A program made the translations under genes and the position numbers. A stretch of DNA of 64,000 bases, from the NCBI RefSeq assembly GCF_902459465.1, contig NC_047066.1:9985047-10049046 (forward strand), read 5' to 3'. Positions 58,056 to 64,000 of this stretch are shown here, piece after piece (the stretch's first letter is position 1; the number at the start of each line of letters is the position of its first letter). Under the pieces are notes generated by a model. That model was not told where the DNA came from. It worked only from the letters and a program-made list of their open reading frames with translations, and made no database searches. This stretch comes from Asterias rubens (Eukaryota; Echinodermata; Asteroidea; Forcipulatida; Asteriidae).

Positions 58056-59417
58056 CGCCGCCTGTCGAGTGTTGCATGATGATAGAGCAAGGGCTCATTT
58101 GTTCTATGATTATGAAGCACTGCAACAAGTCTACAGTAAGGATCAACTGTTTCTGATTTTTTGTTACTTCATCAGTTTTTTTTTTTGTACCAAGTTGAAT
58201 CTGTAAAAACTGTATGCTAGAATCGGTATTGTGCATTATGTTCATTATGTCTACAAAAATAATGTGCGTGAACTACGATACATTAATATTTTGGATAATT
58301 TATAATTTAAGCGTTCTTGTGAGGGGGGGGGGGGCAGCCCGTTACAAAAAAAGGGTGCGTGCAACAGGTGTGCAAAATGGGTGGATACCTGTTTCGATTT
58401 TTCTGGTCCCAATTTTGCAAAACCATTTGAAAAACTTGCTTGCCACAAAAACTTGGGTGGCACAAGATAAAAAAACTTGCTTAGAAGACACACATGGTAC
58501 CAAGTAAACATCACATTAAAAATCTGTTTAGTATGCAAGTCGCCAGACACCCAAGTCTTGAAGGCCACTTCAAGGTGTTGGCTACAATTATCTATTTTTT
58601 CAGAGTCCGTTGCCACCTACTCCTAAGGCTGAAACAGGGTTACCCCTTTTACAGTCCATCGAATGTAGGCTTGGGTATCATCAATCCGAAGTCTGGCCGG
58701 TAGAGTAGAAAGCACTACCTCCCCACCACTACACACTGTTGCTTAGCAGTTGCTGAGCAGAGAATGCTGCTAAACAGCTTTATTACGAAATTGAGCCCAA
58801 TCGTAAAACATCACTTTAGATTCACTCGCTGAGTGACTTGATCTTTGGCGATTATGTGTCCGTTCCCATGGCAATGTTTTATTCTGAGAGGGCAAACTCA
58901 GGTCTGTTAACATGGCAACAGGTTGCCCTACTGTTGCATTCAGGCAGTGAGGTCGACTACAGTGGCACCATTAATAGAAGGAGAGGTTAATGTTGACGGT
59001 AAAAAAGGACCAGCAAAACATTTGTTCTTCTTCTGTGTATACTTTGTTTATCTCAAACCAATATAGTGAGTGCTGTCAACAGTGAGAGATATTATTCTAT
59101 GTATTCAGCTGGCTTATTATTAGTCCACAAACGAATACAGAATCGATTGTGGCGTGTTGCCTTTTGCTGATGGTTTGGCGCTTTTCCTAACACTATTCAG
59201 GTTTTCAATTTGTACAGATGACTATTAATGGTAAATGATGTAGGCCTAAATATGCACACCGGCGCGATGCCACGCGTCTACACGTAGGTCTACTCATAAA
59301 ACAACACCCTGCATAGTTCTCGTAGACAATCTGAATAAAGAGTATGACAATTATTTAGGCCTTCATCAAAACTACATAGGCCCTAAACATAATTGAATAT
59401 CACTTAAGTGACGAAGT

Positions 59418-59748
59418 ATAAAGGGAAGGTACACGTTTGGTAATATTACTCAAAACAAATATTAACTTAAAAACTGACTTGGTAACGAGCATTGGAGAGC
59501 TGTTGATAGTATAAAACATTGTGCGAAACGGCTCCCTCTGAATTGAGAAAGAGGTAATTTCCCACTTCTTGTCAGAAAGCACACAACTTCGTGTGACAAG
59601 GGAGTTTTTTCTTTCATAATTATCTCGCAACTTCGACGACAAATTGAGCTCAAATTTTCACAGGTTTGTTATTTTATGCATAATGTTGAGATACAGCAAG
59701 TGAGAAGACTGGTCTTTGACAATTACCAATAGTGTCCATTGTCTTTAA
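59418..59748. mobile_element. Diverged family A-like element
   Basis: The left end is AAGGGAAGGTACACGTTTGG and the right end is AATTACCAATAGTGTCCATT + GTCTTTAA. The interior retains GAAACGGCTCCCTCTGAA. Confidence 0.6.
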
Positions 59749-61091
59749 ACTAGACAAATTATAGACCTTCATCAAAAATTCACAAACATATAAAATATCA
59801 TTCAATGCATCTGATGAAGCATCAAGCTTCAGTTCTTATCGTCAAAAAGCCTAAATATTTGTCAGTGACAAATATTTACAACTACATACACATAATATAA
59901 TATCACAAGTATCAAGCATCATAGTTCAAGCTTCAAAGTTCATAGTTGTGAAACTATAAAAAAGTGATAATTAAAGTGATGAAGAATCAACATTTATGTT
60001 TTTCTTTCTGACGTCTTTATGTCTGACACTGTCAAAATGACGAATCATCATATTATCAATCATCATTAAAACATTCTATAAAAATATACTCTCTTATTAA
60101 ACAGCTACCTGAGCGGAATGTTTTCAACAGAAATGGTATTTTTACTTGTTTATTAGATTGTTCACCATTTTAATGTAATTTTGATATTTTTGTGTACACT
60201 TCTGAACTTTTCGTAATTATCGACTAAAAAATCAGGCCCCTACCTAAAGGTTTTTTGAAAAACTAAAAAACACTTCTGCAGTTGAGAGCGGGCGTCAAAG
60301 GACAATGCCGCTGACGTCATTTGTGGGAGTTTGCTTTGTTATACATCCACGCTGCAACAAAGCGGCTTTATCTACTTATGACGTTTTGAGAGTGATTACG
60401 TAACAGGGCTTTTCGCAAATCTCGCAGAAAAGCTGTGAATAAGGGCATACAAAATGATTGTTTTTTTACACAATTGAAATTTATTTATAATCATATGACT
60501 CGATTTCCTTATTCATCGAAAACATTTTAAGTGGAATTCAGCAAAGTTCACGACTTGACATTTTCGTTCAAGCAGGTTTAAGCTTACCAACATTGCATCA
60601 TACAATTACTTGACGTAATTAATTTGTGCATTTATAGTACCATTATAAGGTCCTTACAGTTGGTGGGCAGTTTGCAACAGGTAATCCTATTTTCTCAGCC
60701 GTCTGGCCATTTATTATGTTTTTAAATTAAATTCCTGTATACATCAAAGGTCAAAAAGGAATACAGCTCTTCAAAGATTATCTTTTTTTATTAATAGCCC
60801 TACTTTACAAAAACAATTCATTTTTAAATGCCCGAAATATTCATTACAAAAACTGTTGCCACCGAAAATGTTGAGCCATTGGACATAATACTAAATCAAA
60901 AAGGATGATTTGTGGATGCAATATCAGTACAAGTTTTGGTCAAAAACTGACCCGTCTCCTGTTTAACCAATATTTTGGAAGCAGTCGATGGGTCGCGTGT
61001 CATCACGCTACTGCGTTGCGTTTTTTTGCAGGTTTTCCCGAATTTCCCAGAATGGCAGCGAAAGAGCACGAACTTGCTTTTTGATGACCTC

Positions 61092-61110
61092 GGGGGGGGG
61101 GGGGGGGGGG
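61092..61110 (+). repeat. G19 homopolymer upstream of the TP53I13-like gene
   Basis: Nineteen consecutive G followed by TGGG, about 420 bp before the start codon. The length in the assembly may be unreliable. Confidence 0.75.
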
Positions 61111-61220
61111 TGGGTAACTGATTTTGTGCACGCAGAGTGTTTGCACAACGCGGAACGCATCTCCCGGAGAATGCGCGCCTCCCATTTCATTTGTGCACAA
61201 TTTTGATCCCTGTGGATGAT

Positions 61221-61274
61221 GCGCTGCGCGTTGTGCAAAGCATGGGATTTAAGCGCTGCGCGTTGTGCAGAGCA
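61221..61274 (+). repeat. Duplicated GCGCTGCGCGTTGTGCA motif
   Basis: GCGCTGCGCGTTGTGCAAAG (61221) and GCGCTGCGCGTTGTGCAGAG (61253) lie 32 bp apart, with related GTTTGCACAACGCGGAACGC at 61140. It is CpG-rich and in the presumed promoter region. Confidence 0.6.
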
Positions 61275-61531
61275 GAGATCTTGGATGTCTTGCTATTTAA
61301 CGTCGTGTCGAGAAAATGAAAGAAGAATGACCCAGGCAAGGTGATTTGTCCAGAGTTTATCTCTTGAATATTTATATTCCATTAGCCAATCACGACACGT
61401 CTGAGAGCAAGATATTAGCATAAAAACAAAACCCGGGAAATCGGAGCATCTTGCACTTCGTGGACTCCATGCATGCACTGTCACCGGGCATGAATTAATA
61501 AGTGTCTTTTTTTTTACTGTCTTGAAGCACT

Positions 61532-63840
61532 ATGCGCCTTCCCATTTGGACACAACGACTGTTGGCTGTAGTGTTTATTGGGTTGGCTGCGATATGTGGA
61601 ATCATAGAGGCAACACACTGGCAGTACAAGGAAACAGGAAACAGTAAAGATATGCATGGCGGTGTTCCCATGGGCATACTAAATGACAACTGCGATAATG
61701 GCAAGGTAATTAATAGATCTAACGTGAGTAGTTTCATACAAAATGCTTCAGTCTTTGAAAACGTTTAGGCCTACTGTTTGTGTGAAATCTTTGTGTCACT
61801 TATCCCTTGGACTCGAGTCAGAGTCGCTAATTTCACCATAGAGCCTCAGCAAGATCTCCAATTCCTTGCATGCTCTATGATTTCACTGACATCCGACTTG
61901 GCTTCTTGACGGGAAAATGACTTGAGAATTTACTTGAATTCATTACGGCAATACAATCATGTACAATAATGACTGCAACTTCACTTGACTTCCTTGAGAA
62001 ATATTACTTGCACAACGCTGAATTCATAATGGGGAGAGACGTAACCCCTAACGAATTAATTAAGACAGTGAATGAAACTTCGTGATTTCGACGGTTACGC
62101 TTGGGTGGTCATTTTGAAAGCCGCCTCAGTGCATTAGAAGAAAAAATCCCAAACACTCTAATTCAAACTTATGCTACCATCGGGAAAGCCACGAGCGCCT
62201 TGACATTTTTTATGTTTTGAAATTACTGCAATCAATCATCGTTTGTCTTTTTGTATCTGCAGGACAGACTGTGGGTTGATTACGACGGCGCGAAGGAAGA
62301 CTACCTGTGTCCGGGGTTGCATTGGGTCAGCAATACGGTAAAATACACTGTAAACCAAGCCCATTGTGTGTAGTCTTGGCTCAATTCGTTATTATAAATC
62401 TTACATTGTGGTATCTTCTACTACATATGCGTGTACATTGTATTAACTTCAAATTATGGTTTTATTTAGTCAGCATGGTTTGAATGCTGAAAAGCCACAT
62501 AATCTTATTACAGTAGGTTTAGTGTTGCTCCTGAAGAGCCTGTTCATGGAGCTGCTAAATAAGGGCCAGTGAAAGTCAAGGTTACAACTTTGATCCATGG
62601 TGGACAACCTCAGGAACTGAAGACAACAGAGACAGGGGGCCCCAGTTGTATGAAAGTGTATAATTCTCACATTATGAATGGGATTTGCAGGGCCCAATTG
62701 CATATAACTGTTTTACAGAAAATATTGCTTAGCAGATGTTTTTTGCTGAGCCAGGAGTATGGGGCGCCAGTCACAGTTTAATCTAAACTCGAAATGATGG
62801 TGGTATCGTGGTTACGCTAAGCAAGAATAAGATTGTTCAGTGCAAAATAATCAAATGGTAAGTTTTTCCTTTATGTTGATGATACTGATTTATCTTTTTG
62901 TGTGTCTTATAATTCTACAGAACATTAACGCCCGAAACGAAGCGCCATTTTCCTCCTGTCAAACAACCGATCTGGATCCAGTAAGTATTTCAAATGGTGT
63001 AAATGTTAACCTTATTAAAAAAAGGTCTGGTTGTACTTAAAGGCAGTGGACACTATCGGTAATTACTCAAATAATTATTAGCATAAAACCTTTCTTGGTT
63101 GATGGTACAAAACATTGTGAGAAACGGCTCCCTCTGAAGTGCTATAATTTTTGAGAAAGAGGTAATTTGCCACGAATTTGATTTCGAGTCCTCAGATTTA
63201 GAACTTGAGGTCTCGAAATCAACCATCTAAACGCACACAACTTCGTGTGACAAGGGTGTTTTTTCTTTCATTATTATCTCGCAAGTTCGATGACCGATTG
63301 AGCTCAAATTTTCACAGGTTCGTTATTTTATGTATATGTTGAGATACACTAACTTTGAAGGCTAGTCTTTGACAATTACCAATAGTGTCCACTGCCTTTA
63401 CAGGTAGAGCCCAACTAAACATGGTTGTTATTTTATGCATATGTTGGGATACAAAGTGAGGTTATACTGTTTTTTATTTTTACACTTACCAAAAGTATAC
63501 CATTTAGTTTGTATTCAAGTTTTAGTTTCTGTATAAAGTGTTATTTTCTATTTTCTGATTGATGCTTTCTTCACAGCCATTACATGTATGCATGTATCAA
63601 GTCATTGAGTACCGTGATCCTATCCCGACTAACGGAGCACATCGCCCTCTATGGGCCAAGTATGGAGAGTACCAATACCTACCCAAACAGCGATGGTTAC
63701 ATAATCTAGAGCATGGTGCCGCAGTCTTTTTATATCATCCCTGTGCTGACCCAACCGAGGTGGAAGAACTGAAAAGGATAGCTAGATCGTGCTTGTGGAA
63801 ACATATTATAACACCATTCAGAGAATTGTCCAGAGAAACG
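61532..63840 (+). CDS. TP53I13: TP53I13-like protein (DUF3105), 5' part, four coding exons
   Basis: Exons: 61532-61705, 62263-62337, 62921-62980, 63577-63840, all phase 0 with GT-AG junctions, giving 191 residues; a donor (ACG|GTACGA) shows it continues beyond the window. Residues about 9-27 are a hydrophobic signal peptide or anchor ([16 protein letters not shown]). Exon 4 is the diagnostic part: [20 protein letters not shown], then [17 protein letters not shown] and YHPCA. This is the DUF3105 core found in tumour protein p53-inducible protein 13 of vertebrates and in bacterial proteins. The conserved H (HNLEHG) and Cys residues are intact. Its biochemical function is unknown; the vertebrate gene is reported as p53-induced, which says nothing about regulation here. 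A family A MITE lies in intron 3. Confidence 0.9.
62688..62850. repeat. GCCCAATTTCATA-family fragment
   Basis: AGGGCCCAATTGCATATAAC followed by TATTGCTTAGCAG and GGCGCCAGTCACAG-type interior. It lies in intron 2 of the TP53I13-like gene. Confidence 0.5.
63037..63400. mobile_element. TTAA MITE family A in intron 3 of the TP53I13-like gene
   Basis: TTAA + AGGCAGTGGACACTATCGG to AGTGTCCACTGCCT + TTTA. It is complete except that the right flank is TTTA rather than TTAA. Confidence 0.86.
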
Positions 63841-63901
63841 GTACGAGTCAGGGAGTAAAAGTGGTGCCTTGTTGCGAAATTCCCTTGTTGGCATGTGGTC
63901 A

Positions 63902-64000
63902 GGGCCCAACTTCATAAAGCTAATATTAATGAGCAGACATTTTTGCTTTAGCAAATTTCTTTGATACACAAGAAATGACCAGGGTACCAGTCGCAGCAAT
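63902..64000. repeat. GCCCAATTTCATA-family element, cut by the window edge
   Basis: AGGGCCCAACTTCATAAAGC followed by GAGCAGACATTTTTGCTT and CAGGGTACCAGTCGCAGC. The right end is outside the window. Confidence 0.55.

Larger units (their letters stand above)
54073..61531. other. Intergenic DNA between the protease and TP53I13-like genes
   Basis: No gene seen. It contains family A MITEs (54776, 57709, 59418), a repeat block with AAAGAGT motifs (55570-55850), a GCCCAATTTCATA fragment (58735-58805), a G12-type run at 58323-58334 and CpG-containing sequence upstream of 61532. Confidence 0.45.

Noticed and set aside
57799-58206. 135-codon plus-strand ORF
   Set aside because: Most of it lies inside a family A MITE; the same short peptide ([14 protein letters not shown]) recurs wherever that MITE occurs, because the element interior lacks a stop, not because it is a protein.

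Overview
The window looks like nuclear DNA of a marine deuterostome invertebrate, most likely an echinoderm and probably a sea star. Genes have small exons and long AT-rich introns with GT-AG junctions, a eukaryotic tRNA-Glu is present, and the encoded proteins are animal families. The taxon is an inference from gene style and from repeat types that resemble echinoderm interspersed repeats; no species is claimed. I found no bacterial operons, CRISPR arrays, or coding-competent transposons.

Layout. 1-5.9 kb: the first coding exon of an unidentified minus-strand gene (1547-1679) and tRNA-Glu(TTC) (2077-2148). 5.9-14.8 kb: repeats around an intact minus-strand PH-domain gene of the sesquipedalian/PHETA family (8530-9630). 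14.9-25.1 kb: an 11-exon plus-strand phospholipase B-like 2 gene; my exon chain gives 573 residues in frame. 28.7-33.2 kb: a 5-exon minus-strand phosphoserine phosphatase (229 aa). 34.1-34.3 kb: a probable bidirectional promoter shared with a plus-strand gene at 35.7-45.1 kb. That gene is predicted to encode a 194-residue, single-pass, extremely cysteine-rich protein that I do not recognise; all of its coding exons are in phase 0. 47.0-54.1 kb: a 9-exon minus-strand secreted protease, signal peptide - EGF-like - LDLa - EGF-like - trypsin domain (413 aa), with an intact catalytic triad. 61.5-63.8 kb: the first four coding exons of a plus-strand TP53I13-like gene (DUF3105), which runs off the window.

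The genes are not an operon and share no evident pathway. PLBD2 is lysosomal, PHETA acts in endosome recycling, PSPH makes serine, and the protease is secreted.

Much of the rest is young repeat DNA. The commonest is a roughly 350-400 bp non-autonomous DNA element that begins AGGCAGTGGACAC, ends with the inverse, and sits in duplicated TTAA. There is a second TTAA family (AGCCATTGGACAC), several near-perfect foldback elements, tRNA-derived SINEs, a 107-bp and a 39-bp minisatellite, and several nested insertions that record the order of events. The most interesting items are the cysteine-rich exon-module gene, the mosaic protease, the TTAA element family with an internal empty-site control, and a foldback element captured inside an otherwise identical 107-bp tandem array.
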